A stretch of 64,000 nucleotides of DNA, taken from assembly GCA_024235735.1 (NCBI GenBank), contig JACKLU010000004.1, positions 124,001 through 188,000 on the forward strand, read 5' to 3'. This document shows positions 18,153-26,094 of this stretch, in pieces (positions within the stretch are counted from its first letter, which is position 1; the number at the start of each line of letters is the position of its first letter). The translations under genes and the position numbers were made by a program. This stretch comes from Burkholderiales bacterium (lineage in GTDB: Bacteria > Pseudomonadota > Gammaproteobacteria > Burkholderiales > Nitrosomonadaceae). A model generated the notes under the pieces. The model was given only the letters and a program-made list of their open reading frames with translations. It had not been told where the DNA came from and made no database searches.

Positions 18153-19019
18153 ATGGAAACCCCTGTTACTTTTGAATGTGAAGGCAGTGTGTTAATGGGG
18201 ATTCTGAGCATTCCGGATACGCCGCCGAGGCGGGGTGTTGTCTTTGTTGTGGCCGATGGTCCGCAATATCGGGCAGGTGTCCAGCGTCAATTTGTTACCC
18301 TAGCGCGTGCCATGGAACAGTCTGGTTATGCGGCCTTACGCTTCGATTACCGTGGAATGGGTGACAGTGAAGGCGTGCACCGTGGATTTGAACATGTGAA
18401 CGCGGATATCAAGGCTGCAATAGACGCATTATTGGCGCATTGCAGTAGCATTGAAGAAGTCGTGCTCTGGGGTGAGTGTGATTCGTCTGCCGCGGTACTG
18501 TTTTATGCTTACAAAGACAAACGCATAAACGGTATCAGCATTGCAAATCCCTGGGTAAGAACGGAAGAGGGGCGTGCAAAAACGATTGTGAAGCATTATT
18601 ATTTAAGACGCTTGTTCGAGAAAGCGTTCTGGAGCAAGCTGTTTTCAGGACAATTCCGATTCAAAGCGTCACTGAATTCATTATGGCAGAATGTGATGAA
18701 GATTTTCCGTGCGAGCGGTCGTTCTGCGTCGGCGCAAAATACGGTTTCTGATGTGCCTGACCAGAGCCATCCTCTTCCTGTTAGATTAGCGCATGGACTG
18801 AGAAAGTTTGAAGGTAATGTACTGCTGATCTTGAGCGGAAATGACTGGATTGCGAAAGAATTTAAGGAAACTGCGGATGCATCGCCTGTGTGGCGGAGTC
18901 TTTTAGCCGAAGAGCGATTGGAACGTCATGAAATTCCCGATGCGGATCACTCTTTTTCCAAAAAAAGCGTGCGCAGTGAAATGGTGCGTTTAAACCTTGA
19001 GTGGTTAAAGTCATGGTAG
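18153..19019 (+). CDS. Hydrolase 1, exosortase A system-associated
   Basis: A 288-residue alpha/beta-hydrolase-fold protein. DYRGMGDSEG (about residues 65-74) is the typical segment before the elbow, and LWGECDSSAAVLFYAY (about 105-120) matches the subfamily elbow in which GxCD replaces GxSxG. DADHSFSK near the C-terminus supplies a plausible His of the triad. It follows hydrolase 2 with 15 bases between them, so the two are surely one transcript. The known family context is synthesis or export of an exopolysaccharide linked to PEP-CTERM proteins; the actual reaction is not known. Confidence 0.8.
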   Translation: METPVTFECEGSVLMGILSIPDTPPRRGVVFVVADGPQYRAGVQRQFVTLARAMEQSGYAALRFDYRGMGDSEGVHRGFEHVNADIKAAIDALLAHCSSIEEVVLWGECDSSAAVLFYAYKDKRINGISIANPWVRTEEGRAKTIVKHYYLRRLFEKAFWSKLFSGQFRFKASLNSLWQNVMKIFRASGRSASAQNTVSDVPDQSHPLPVRLAHGLRKFEGNVLLILSGNDWIAKEFKETADASPVWRSLLAEERLERHEIPDADHSFSKKSVRSEMVRLNLEWLKSW

Positions 19020-19059
19020 CCGGTATCAGTTTATAAGGCTTGCTTGTTGGAGTTAATGC

Positions 19060-19950
19060 CTAATTTTCACCGCCCAGCGCATGGATCAGGTCAGGCAGCA
19101 ATTGATTGAATTCTCCGGTCATCAAGACGAAATCACTGTCAAAAATATCGTCAGCAGATTCTGAAATGTCGGTGGATTCTTTGACAATATCCAGTGGCGC
19201 AATACGTCTGATTTGCAAATTATCCTGTAGAACAAATGAAATTTTGTCAGCCCAGGTTAACGCCAGCCGAATGACTTTTTTACCCGCTCTGATATGGCGG
19301 CTGGTTTCTTCGGCTTCCAGTACATGATGCGCATAACGCACTATGGACTTTTCATTACTGGCGCTTTGTAATTCACAATCACGATCAATGGTAAAGGTTG
19401 CGGGTGGTTCGTCACCCGATAACCATCGTGTCATAACGGCTGACGGTGAAATTTTGGTTGTAAATGGAGCTATTCTTATTCCGTGAACCGTCTTGATAAG
19501 CAATTCTATCAGTTCTTCAGCTTTCTTAAGGTTGGCTGTGTCGATGATCAGCAGTTTTTTTTCTGTATCAATCCAGGCATATGTCGTATGTTGCTGCACG
19601 AAAGCGCGTGGCGTTAATTCGATCAATACGGCTTCCTTTATATCCCTGATTTGTTTTTTGCCAGGTTTGTAGCCTTGATGTTGTTCCATAACCATGATGC
19701 GGTCTTTGGCATATTGATTAACCACCGTTGTGGGCAGCAGTTTTTTTTTCACACCGAAAGCAATGAGCAGATGTTCATTGTAATTGTGAACAAATCGGCT
19801 TTGACTCTCTTTAGGCAGAATCCAGCCACGGCTTTGCAGTTCCATTTGCAGACAATCTCTCAATACATGTTCAGCGAAAGCTGATTCCAGCTCTGAAGTA
19901 GTGAGATTGCCGCTTGTAATTCGATAAATCAGTAAATTCTTAAACCACAT
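19060..19950 (-). CDS. rdgC: Recombination-associated protein RdgC
   Basis: RdgC forms a ring dimer on double-stranded DNA and limits RecA action during replication-linked recombination. The 296-residue length is usual. Family landmarks are MWFKNLLIYRI at the N-terminus, the segment LIELTPRAFVQQHTTYAWID (about 112-131) and TRWLSGDEPPATFTIDRDCEL (shown in part) in the C-terminal half. It is divergent from the DUF2007 gene, with 86 bases between starts. Confidence 0.95.
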   Translation of the reverse strand: MWFKNLLIYRITSGNLTTSELESAFAEHVLRDCLQMELQSRGWILPKESQSRFVHNYNEHLLIAFGVKKKLLPTTVVNQYAKDRIMVMEQHQGYKPGKKQIRDIKEAVLIELTPRAFVQQHTTYAWIDTEKKLLIIDTANLKKAEELIELLIKTVHGIRIAPFTTKISPSAVMTRWLSGDEPPATFTIDRDCELQSASNEKSIVRYAHHVLEAEETSRHIRAGKKVIRLALTWADKISFVLQDNLQIRRIAPLDIVKESTDISESADDIFDSDFVLMTGEFNQLLPDLIHALGGEN

Positions 19951-20036
19951 AAAATTTAGGGTTGCTCTATGACCATGTTAAAAAAATGAACGAGAATGCT
20001 GTAAAATTCTTCGCCGAGACTGATTTGCCTAGAATT

Positions 20037-20366
20037 ATGAAAAAACTTTATTCCGCCAATAATCTGATGGAAGCGCATATTGTACTGGATATGCTGGAAC
20101 ATGCGCTTATACCGGCGCAACTCTTTAACCAGCATGCTCAGGGGGGTATGGGCGATATTCCTTTTACACACGCTTATCCTGAGGTATGGGTGATTCGCGA
20201 TGAAGATTATGAACGCGGTCGAAGAATAGTTCAACACTATGAAACCATGCCGCAGTCCAATCAGGTCATTAGTTGTCCGACATGTGGTGAAGAAAATCCG
20301 GTTAATTTTCAATTATGCTGGCAATGCGGAAACGGATTGGAAAAAATCTCTTCACAAACGCCGTAA
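20037..20366 (+). CDS. DUF2007-domain protein with C-terminal zinc ribbon
   Basis: A small protein of 109 residues. The N-terminal part (MKKLYSANNLMEAHIVLDML) is the DUF2007 fold, often called a putative signal-transducing protein and related to PII-like folds. The C-terminus carries two CxxC pairs, CPTCGEENPVNFQLCWQC, a typical zinc ribbon. The start is uncertain: an in-frame ATG at 19986 would add 17 residues, but the domain begins at 20037. Function unknown. Confidence 0.72.
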   Translation: MKKLYSANNLMEAHIVLDMLEHALIPAQLFNQHAQGGMGDIPFTHAYPEVWVIRDEDYERGRRIVQHYETMPQSNQVISCPTCGEENPVNFQLCWQCGNGLEKISSQTP

Positions 20367-20530
20367 ACAGGCTGACAGTGATAACGGCAGGAATGATGCC
20401 AACAGGTCGTGAAAATGAACCACATCAAGCAAGTTTGCCTTAAATGGAAGGGATTGGTACGGCTACAGCCAGCGGCCTTGGTCGGGACGGAAATCCAATA
20501 ATTTGACTCTTTTCTTCGAGTCGATACGAG

Positions 20531-20549
20531 CTGTGCGATACTTGCACAG
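20531..20549. repeat. Short inverted repeat upstream of the kelch gene
   Basis: CTGTGC and GCACAG, six-base perfect arms around a seven-base centre, lie 72 bases before the kelch start. It could be an operator, but no known consensus fits; the spacing is wrong for LexA. Confidence 0.3.
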
Positions 20550-20620
20550 TTATGCGTGATTTAATGCTTGTAGTAACTTAAGTATTGGATTCTTCGAAAA
20601 GTTGAAGGGGAAAATATCCA

Positions 20621-21607
20621 ATGGGTATACGCAGGTCGCTGATTGCACTGGTGCTTTTTTTTGTATTTGTAGCGATAGAGCAGGTGGTTGCTGAGACAGG
20701 GAGGGGGGCATGGATGCAAGCTGCGCCAGCACCCAGCAAACGCACCGAAGTTGCTGCTGTCGCGTTGAGTGGTAAAGTGTATGTTGTTGGCGGATTCAAT
20801 CGACCAAGCTTCAGCAATGTATTGGATTTTGCTATTAGCCGGGATGTTGAAGTTTATGATCCCGTAGCAGATGTCTGGTCAGCGGCAGCGCCATTACCTG
20901 AAGGACGGCATCATGCCGGCATTGCCGCAATTGATGGTTCTCTGTATGTTATCGGTGGATTTGCCAAATCCGGCTTTTCCGTCTGGCGCCCAGTTAATAC
21001 GGTTTATCAGTTTAATCCAGCAACACAGATATGGCGTGAGCGCGCACCGATGCCTACTTCGCGTGGAGCGCTCGGAGTTACTGTCTATCAGGGCAGGCTG
21101 TATGCGATTGGCGGTTACGATGGAGAGCGGAACACAGGTGTGACTGAAATATATGATCCGGAAACGGATACGTGGACAAGCGCTGCCTCTTTATCAGTAC
21201 CACGCGATCATTTGGTGGTCGTGACAGCTGGATTAGGAATTTATGCAATAGGCGGCCGCTCCAATTTAAAATACAAACAAAATACGAGTGTGGTGGAATT
21301 TTATGATCCCGTTGCGGATCAGTGGCAATATCGGACCAACTTGCCTGCTGCGCGTAGCGGAATCGCGGCCGGTGTGATAGATGGGCATATCTATGTGCTT
21401 GGGGGAGAGTCTGGAGAGGGTACATTTGACACCAATGAAAAATATATACCTGAAGAAAATCGGTGGATTGCGATGGCGCCTATGCCCACTGCGCGTCACG
21501 GATTAGGCGTGGCGGTTGTCGAAAAACGTTTATATGCTATTGGCGGCGGACCAGTACCCGGTGCGTCGTTTAGTCAGTTGAATGAAGTCTATTTACCTTC
21601 GAAATAA
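20621..21607 (+). CDS. Exported kelch-repeat protein
   Basis: A 328-residue protein with a signal peptide (hydrophobic residues about 6-22, probable cleavage near VVAET). Six kelch blades can be seen by their GG motifs: VYVVGGFN, LYVIGGFA, LYAIGGYD, IYAIGGRS, IYVLGGES and LYAIGGGP, each about 45-55 residues apart and each followed by a Tyr-Asp-Pro and Trp pair. This predicts a six-bladed beta propeller in the periplasm or outside the cell. The fold is sure; the ligand or partner is unknown. Ribosome site GAAGGGG precedes the ATG. Confidence 0.85.
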   Translation: MGIRRSLIALVLFFVFVAIEQVVAETGRGAWMQAAPAPSKRTEVAAVALSGKVYVVGGFNRPSFSNVLDFAISRDVEVYDPVADVWSAAAPLPEGRHHAGIAAIDGSLYVIGGFAKSGFSVWRPVNTVYQFNPATQIWRERAPMPTSRGALGVTVYQGRLYAIGGYDGERNTGVTEIYDPETDTWTSAASLSVPRDHLVVVTAGLGIYAIGGRSNLKYKQNTSVVEFYDPVADQWQYRTNLPAARSGIAAGVIDGHIYVLGGESGEGTFDTNEKYIPEENRWIAMAPMPTARHGLGVAVVEKRLYAIGGGPVPGASFSQLNEVYLPSK

Positions 21608-21801
21608 TGATCGGGTGAGCGATTTGATCGGAATCATATAATTTGTACTTTTTATATTTTTCTCGCGCACTTTGTGCTATAAGTAATATGTGTCTGAAGC
21701 GCTTTATTTCGTGTTGGATGCGTACTAAATAAAAGCAGACACGGTTATTGCGGGCTATCCAGATGGACTTGTTTTAAATTATCAAGTAAGGAGGAATGAT
21801 C

Positions 21802-22143
21802 ATGAAACATGTAAATTCATTTGCAATAGGGATTCTGGCGCTTTTTCTAAGCGGGCAGATATTTGCATCTGACGCGGGGCATACTTCTGAAGCGATGGAG
21901 CACGCTGGTCAGGCGCTTGCTCATGGTGAAGACGGTCATGCTGATGTATTGGTAAAACATGCGGAAAAAGCTTTGCATCATGCGCAGGCGGCTGAGAAGG
22001 CACATGCCGAAGCTCACGAGCATATGTCGGAAGCCATTAAACATATGGAAGAATCCATCAAACATGGCAAAATGGGGCATGCTGATGAAGGTGCAAAGCA
22101 TATGCAGGAAGCCATTAAACATATGCGTCATTCAGGGCATTGA
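21802..22143 (+). CDS. smbP: Small metal-binding protein SmbP
   Basis: SmbP was described from Nitrosomonas europaea as a small periplasmic protein that binds copper and other divalent metals through many His residues on a helical hairpin. The 113 residues here show a signal peptide (to about residue 23, ending IFASD) and then a heptad-like pattern of repeats with the forms EHAGQALAHG, KHAEKALHH, EHMSEAIKHM and KHMQEAIKHM. About one in five mature residues is His. The ATG at 21802 is spaced properly from AAGGAGG at 21788; the ATG at 21796 is too close. Confidence 0.92.
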   Translation: MKHVNSFAIGILALFLSGQIFASDAGHTSEAMEHAGQALAHGEDGHADVLVKHAEKALHHAQAAEKAHAEAHEHMSEAIKHMEESIKHGKMGHADEGAKHMQEAIKHMRHSGH

Positions 22144-22161
22144 TTTTAAGTGATTGAGTAT

Positions 22162-22193
22162 AAAAAACCCTCGTAGTAGTTCGAGGGTTTTTT
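22162..22193. terminator. Bidirectional intrinsic terminator after smbP
   Basis: AAAAAACCCTCG and CGAGGGTTTTTT form a perfect 12-base inverted repeat around an eight-base loop. The run of T on each strand lets it serve both smbP and the converging rpoH gene. Confidence 0.9.
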
Positions 22194-22282
22194 ATATGCA
22201 GATTCCAGAGAGATGCTGCTATTCCGGTATTGCCCGTTGCGTTTTCTTCAGATTTGCGTCATGATTTTCCGTTAATTTCTTA

Positions 22283-23125
22283 TCAGTGTGGCAGCATTTT
22301 TTTGCGTATTTTTTGGATGGCTTTGGCTTCAATTTGACGCACACGTTCGGCGGATATGCCTAACTCATCGGCAAGTTCATGTAATGTTGCCGTGTCCTTC
22401 TCACGCAGCCAGCGCGCTTCAATAATATAACGACTGCGATCGTCCAGACTGGCCAGTGAATGCTGGAGGCCTTCAACGTGTGATATCCGGTTTTGCTCAG
22501 CTTCAAGTATCTGTGAAGGTTCCGTGCCGTCGGTTAAGTAAGCGATGGGGCTGTAACTCTCATTTTCATCTTCTGACAGCGGTTCCAGCGATATGTCATT
22601 GCCACTGAAACGTTTTTCCATTTCAACCACGTCCTCTGGCTTGACATTCAATTGCTTGGCAATGGCGTCAACTTCCTGTGGATTCATGGTATCAAGACTT
22701 TGCTTTAAGCTGCGAAGGTTAAAAAATAATTTACGTTGCTGCTTGGTTGTTGCAATTTTGACCAGTCGCCAGTTACGCATGATGAATTCATGAATTTCGG
22801 CTTTAATCCAGTGCACGGCAAATGACACCAGCCGGACACCGCGCTCGGGATCAAAGCGTTTTACTGCTTTCATCAAGCCCACATTGCCTTCCTGAATCAG
22901 ATCCGCCTGAGGCAGGCCATAACCTTTATAGCTGCGTGCAATTGCTATAACAAATCGTAGATGCGATAGAATGAGCTGCTGTGCGGCATTGATATCACCG
23001 TGGTCACGCAGGCGTATTGCAAGCTCATTTTCTTTTGTCTGAGACAATAGCGGAAATGAATTGGCTGAGTGAATATAGCTCTCAAGACTACTGCCCATTG
23101 CGGGAATCGTTAAAGCATTTGTCAT
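22283..23125 (-). CDS. rpoH: RNA polymerase sigma-32 (heat-shock) factor RpoH
   Basis: RpoH directs RNA polymerase to heat-shock promoters. The 280 residues contain sigma region 2 (SHLRFVIAIARSYKGYG, DLIQEGNVGLMKAVKRFDPE), the RpoH box as QRKLFFNLR (about 130) that separates sigma-32 from sigma-70, and region 4 ending ADELGISAERVRQIEAKA. The start is placed at 23125, where AGAGGTG is correctly spaced; a GTG/ATG three codons upstream is not. It follows ftsX, as in many beta- and gammaproteobacteria. A CIRCE operator and an AU-rich hairpin lie just upstream. Confidence 0.97.
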   Translation of the reverse strand: MTNALTIPAMGSSLESYIHSANSFPLLSQTKENELAIRLRDHGDINAAQQLILSHLRFVIAIARSYKGYGLPQADLIQEGNVGLMKAVKRFDPERGVRLVSFAVHWIKAEIHEFIMRNWRLVKIATTKQQRKLFFNLRSLKQSLDTMNPQEVDAIAKQLNVKPEDVVEMEKRFSGNDISLEPLSEDENESYSPIAYLTDGTEPSQILEAEQNRISHVEGLQHSLASLDDRSRYIIEARWLREKDTATLHELADELGISAERVRQIEAKAIQKIRKKMLPH

Positions 23126-23137
23126 GAAACACACCTC

Positions 23138-23161
23138 TTTTATTAACTGTGATTAATAAAA
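23138..23161 (-). promoter_or_regulatory. AU-rich hairpin next to the rpoH ribosome binding site
   Basis: TTTTATTAA and TTAATAAAA are perfect nine-base arms around a six-base loop in the rpoH leader, and the right arm runs straight into AGAGGTG. Such a weak stem touching the ribosome site could act as a thermosensor. This role is inference. Confidence 0.45.
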
Positions 23162-23176
23162 ATTTTATTTTTCATT

Positions 23177-23203
23177 TTAGCATTCCTGGAGTGAGAGTGC
23201 TAA
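23177..23203. promoter_or_regulatory. CIRCE operator (HrcA site) upstream of rpoH
   Basis: TTAGCATTC, nine bases, GAGTGCTAA matches the CIRCE consensus TTAGCACTC-N9-GAGTGCTAA with one mismatch and exact spacing. On the rpoH strand the arms coincide with a possible -35 (TTAGCA) and -10 (TAAAAT). A TTGACA lies further upstream at about 23227-23232. HrcA bound here would repress rpoH. Confidence 0.88.
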
Positions 23204-23280
23204 TTCATGTGATGGTTCATTCTTGTGTCAAAACGAATCAACAAGACGCTTTTATTGCTTAATGTGATGAGATGTTGGCA

Positions 23281-24192
23281 TCAGCGAGGCTCAATTTGCC
23301 AGAGATGGCTCGCTACTGACGCGCGTGCGCCCAGCCAGCCCAGCCAGGTGGTAAATAGTAAAAGACTTATGGTGTCTTCGTATCCGATGGCGTGTAATTG
23401 AAAATTCATGGCATACAATCCGGCAATTACCCTGAGTTCATCATTCAAGATCTGTAAAGCGAAAGTAATGATGAGCCAAGCCGTAACGCCACCAGCAAAA
23501 CCCTGTAAGGCCCCGAAATATAAAAAAGGTCGCCGAATGAAGGCATCTGTTGCGCCAATCAGCTTCGATACTTCTATTTCTGTTTGCCGGGTGAGAATTT
23601 GTAGCCGTATCGTATTGAACATAACAGCGACAATGGCTATGCTAAGTAATGTTAATAACACGAATACAAGGACGCGACCAAAATTTGTAAGCGCTTCCAG
23701 ACGCTTTGCCCATGCTGAGTCAAATTGTGCATACTCGATTGCGGGCCAGGTTTGCATATCTGTACGCAGTTGATCGATGATATCCGCGCTCACATTCTGT
23801 GTATCCACTACAAACGCATCCGGCAGAGGATTGTATGCCAGATTGTGTACGGCCTCGGTTAATCCATTATCCAGCTGCAATTGATATAGCGCCTGGTCCT
23901 TGGATACAAATTGATAGCTTGCGACAAGCCTGTCTTCTTCCAGTTTTGTTCTGATGAGATCAATGTCATCCTGAGTTGCGCGCTGTTTGAGAAAAAGACT
24001 TATTTGCGGCGAAATGGATATCTGCCCGGAAACGGTCGGTAGATTCCCTGTCAGTGTATAGATACCGGCCGGCAGGCTGATTGCGATACCCATCACCAGT
24101 ATGCTGAGTAGATTGGTAATCGGAGTTGATAAAAGACGTTTAATTGTCAGGGTGAAAACGTACCAGTGCTGATTAAGCCATGCTCTGATCAT
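23281..24192 (-). CDS. ftsX: Cell division protein FtsX
   Basis: FtsX is the membrane subunit of the FtsEX complex, which activates septal peptidoglycan hydrolases through EnvC. The 303 residues show a cytoplasmic N-terminus, a first membrane helix (about 27-50), a periplasmic domain of about 120 residues, and three further helices near the C-terminus (VLVFVLLTLLSIAIVAVMF is the first of these). The start MIRAWLNQHW at 24192 overlaps the 3' end of ftsE by 20 bases. An envC homologue, the periplasmic partner, lies at 47145 in this same window. Confidence 0.95.
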   Translation of the reverse strand: MIRAWLNQHWYVFTLTIKRLLSTPITNLLSILVMGIAISLPAGIYTLTGNLPTVSGQISISPQISLFLKQRATQDDIDLIRTKLEEDRLVASYQFVSKDQALYQLQLDNGLTEAVHNLAYNPLPDAFVVDTQNVSADIIDQLRTDMQTWPAIEYAQFDSAWAKRLEALTNFGRVLVFVLLTLLSIAIVAVMFNTIRLQILTRQTEIEVSKLIGATDAFIRRPFLYFGALQGFAGGVTAWLIITFALQILNDELRVIAGLYAMNFQLHAIGYEDTISLLLFTTWLGWLGARASVASHLWQIEPR

Positions 24193-24841
24193 TCTGCAGT
24201 TTTCCTTGTTGCAAAGCGATAATGCGGTGCTTGTTGTCTTCCAGCAAGTTTGCGTCATGTGTTGCGATTAACACAGTGACTCCAACCTGATGAAACGAAA
24301 AAAACATTGCCATAATGTCGCGCGCATAAGCGGAGTCGAGATTACCTGTAGGTTCATCGGCGATCAGAATCGCGGGCCGATGTACAACGGCGCGTGCTAT
24401 GCAAAGTCGTTGCTGTTCGCCACCTGAAAGTGTTATCGGTAATACATTTTCCTTGCTCAACAGACCCACCTTGTCGAGTGCGGCGCGTATGCGACTGGTT
24501 GCTGTGTTCCGGTCAAAGCCGCTGATCTGCAATGGCAACAACACATTCTCAAAAACAGTGCGATCGAATAACAGTTTATGATCCTGAAAAACAAAACCGA
24601 TTTTCCGGCGCAGGAATGGCAGCGCGGCGGGTTTTATCTGTGCGATATTATGACCGTTGATGGTAATGCTGCCCGATGTCGGACGTTCTATAGTGGCAAT
24701 TAATTTCAGCAATGTACTTTTACCAGCACCGGAATGGCCTGTTACAAACACCATTTCACCGGTATCGATAGTAAGATCAACATTGCTCAACGCCATATAA
24801 CCATCAGGAAAGCGTTTGCTGACATGTCGGAGTTGGATCAT
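24173..24841 (-). CDS. ftsE: Cell division ATP-binding protein FtsE
   Basis: FtsE is the ATPase of FtsEX. At 222 residues it has the standard ABC set: Walker A GHSGAGKST (about 35-43), Q-loop near VFQDHKLL, signature LSGGEQQR (about 137) and Walker B ILIADEPTG (about 158), then the H-loop as ATHD. It lies between ftsY and ftsX in the usual order and overlaps ftsX. Confidence 0.97.
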   Translation of the reverse strand: MIQLRHVSKRFPDGYMALSNVDLTIDTGEMVFVTGHSGAGKSTLLKLIATIERPTSGSITINGHNIAQIKPAALPFLRRKIGFVFQDHKLLFDRTVFENVLLPLQISGFDRNTATSRIRAALDKVGLLSKENVLPITLSGGEQQRLCIARAVVHRPAILIADEPTGNLDSAYARDIMAMFFSFHQVGVTVLIATHDANLLEDNKHRIIALQQGKLQNDQSMA

Positions 24842-24876
24842 GGCTGAAATTCAGTGCATGCGTTGTTGATAAACGG

Positions 24877-26013
24877 CTAATCAAATAAGGCGTTAACAAA
24901 GTCGTTAGCATTGAATGGCCGCAAATCGTCCAGTCCTTCTCCAACGCCGATAAACCGAAGCGCTGGAGGGTTCTGCGGATACTGCCCACATATCGCGGCA
25001 ACAACGCCGCCTTTTGCTGTGCCGTCGAGTTTGGTCAGAATCAGTCCGGTAACATCAAGTGCTTCGTCAAAAGCTTTTACCTGTGTTACGGCATTCTGGC
25101 CGGTATTCGCGTCAAGCACCAGCATGACTTCGTGTGGTGCATCCGGAATTGCTTTGCCGATAACGCGCTTCACTTTTTTAATTTCTTCCATCAAGTGCAT
25201 TTGCGTGGTCAAACGCCCGGCGGTATCCGCCAATACGATATCAATTCCACGTGCCTTGGCTGCATTAATGGCATCAAAGATTACTGCTGCCGGATCGTTC
25301 TTTTTATCACCCCCGGTATCCGGTGCAATGACGGTTACATTGTTGCGCTCACCCCAGGCGATCAGCTGTTCACGCGCAGCCGCCCGGAAAGTGTCTCCTG
25401 CAGCCAACAGCACGGATTTGCCTTGAGATTGAAAATATTTTGCCAGTTTACCGATTGATGTTGTCTTGCCAACACCGTTTACACCGGTAATCATAATCAC
25501 AAAAGGACTGTTTGCCGTTGTGTCCAGCGGTCGCTCCAGCGGTTTGAGCATTTCCACCAGTGATTCCTTCAACGCTGTTTTTAAGTCCGCGGCATCGGTC
25601 AATCCCTTTTTTTTGACTTGTTGACGCAAATCTTCAAGTAACTGTGTTGTTGCGTTGACGCCGGTATCTGCGGTTAATAAGATAGTTTCCAGTTCTTCGT
25701 AAAGTTCTTCGTCAATCTTGCCGCCACCAAACAGACCGGAAAGCTGCTTGCTGAGATTTTGCCTCGTGCGCGCCAGTCCAACCCGCAGTTTGCCAGCAAA
25801 ACTCGTCGGTCTGGTTTCTTCGGTTTCTTCCTGAATCACTTCACTTTTCGCTGTTACTGGCTCAGATTCGGCAGGTAGGGATGTTTTAACAGCATCTTGC
25901 GGTATTTCCTCTTTTGACTGAGGACTCAGGGCTGCATCCTTTGCTGTTTCTTCTTTCTCGACTGCCTTTTCTTCTTCGGGGCGACTTTTTTTAGATTTAA
26001 AAAAATTAAACAT
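24877..26013 (-). CDS. ftsY: Signal recognition particle receptor FtsY
   Basis: FtsY receives ribosome-nascent chain complexes from SRP at the membrane. The 378 residues begin with an acidic, Glu-rich A domain (about 1-70) and continue with the N domain and the GTPase G domain: GVNGVGKTT (177-185), DTAGR (about 265) and TKLDGTAKGG (about 330). The gap to ftsE is 35 bases, so ftsY-ftsE-ftsX is one operon. It is divergent from the M16 peptidase gene. Confidence 0.97.
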   Translation of the reverse strand: MFNFFKSKKSRPEEEKAVEKEETAKDAALSPQSKEEIPQDAVKTSLPAESEPVTAKSEVIQEETEETRPTSFAGKLRVGLARTRQNLSKQLSGLFGGGKIDEELYEELETILLTADTGVNATTQLLEDLRQQVKKKGLTDAADLKTALKESLVEMLKPLERPLDTTANSPFVIMITGVNGVGKTTSIGKLAKYFQSQGKSVLLAAGDTFRAAAREQLIAWGERNNVTVIAPDTGGDKKNDPAAVIFDAINAAKARGIDIVLADTAGRLTTQMHLMEEIKKVKRVIGKAIPDAPHEVMLVLDANTGQNAVTQVKAFDEALDVTGLILTKLDGTAKGGVVAAICGQYPQNPPALRFIGVGEGLDDLRPFNANDFVNALFD

Positions 26014-26094
26014 TCTGGTAGGCTCTATCTTCGTTGCAGTAACATATCATAATCGCCAATTTTATTCTGTTTAGTCATGCTTAGGTTAGCAAAA

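Noticed and set aside
20531..20549. LexA box upstream of the kelch gene
   Set aside because: The half-sites CTGT and ACAG are 11 bases apart; LexA sites have 8.
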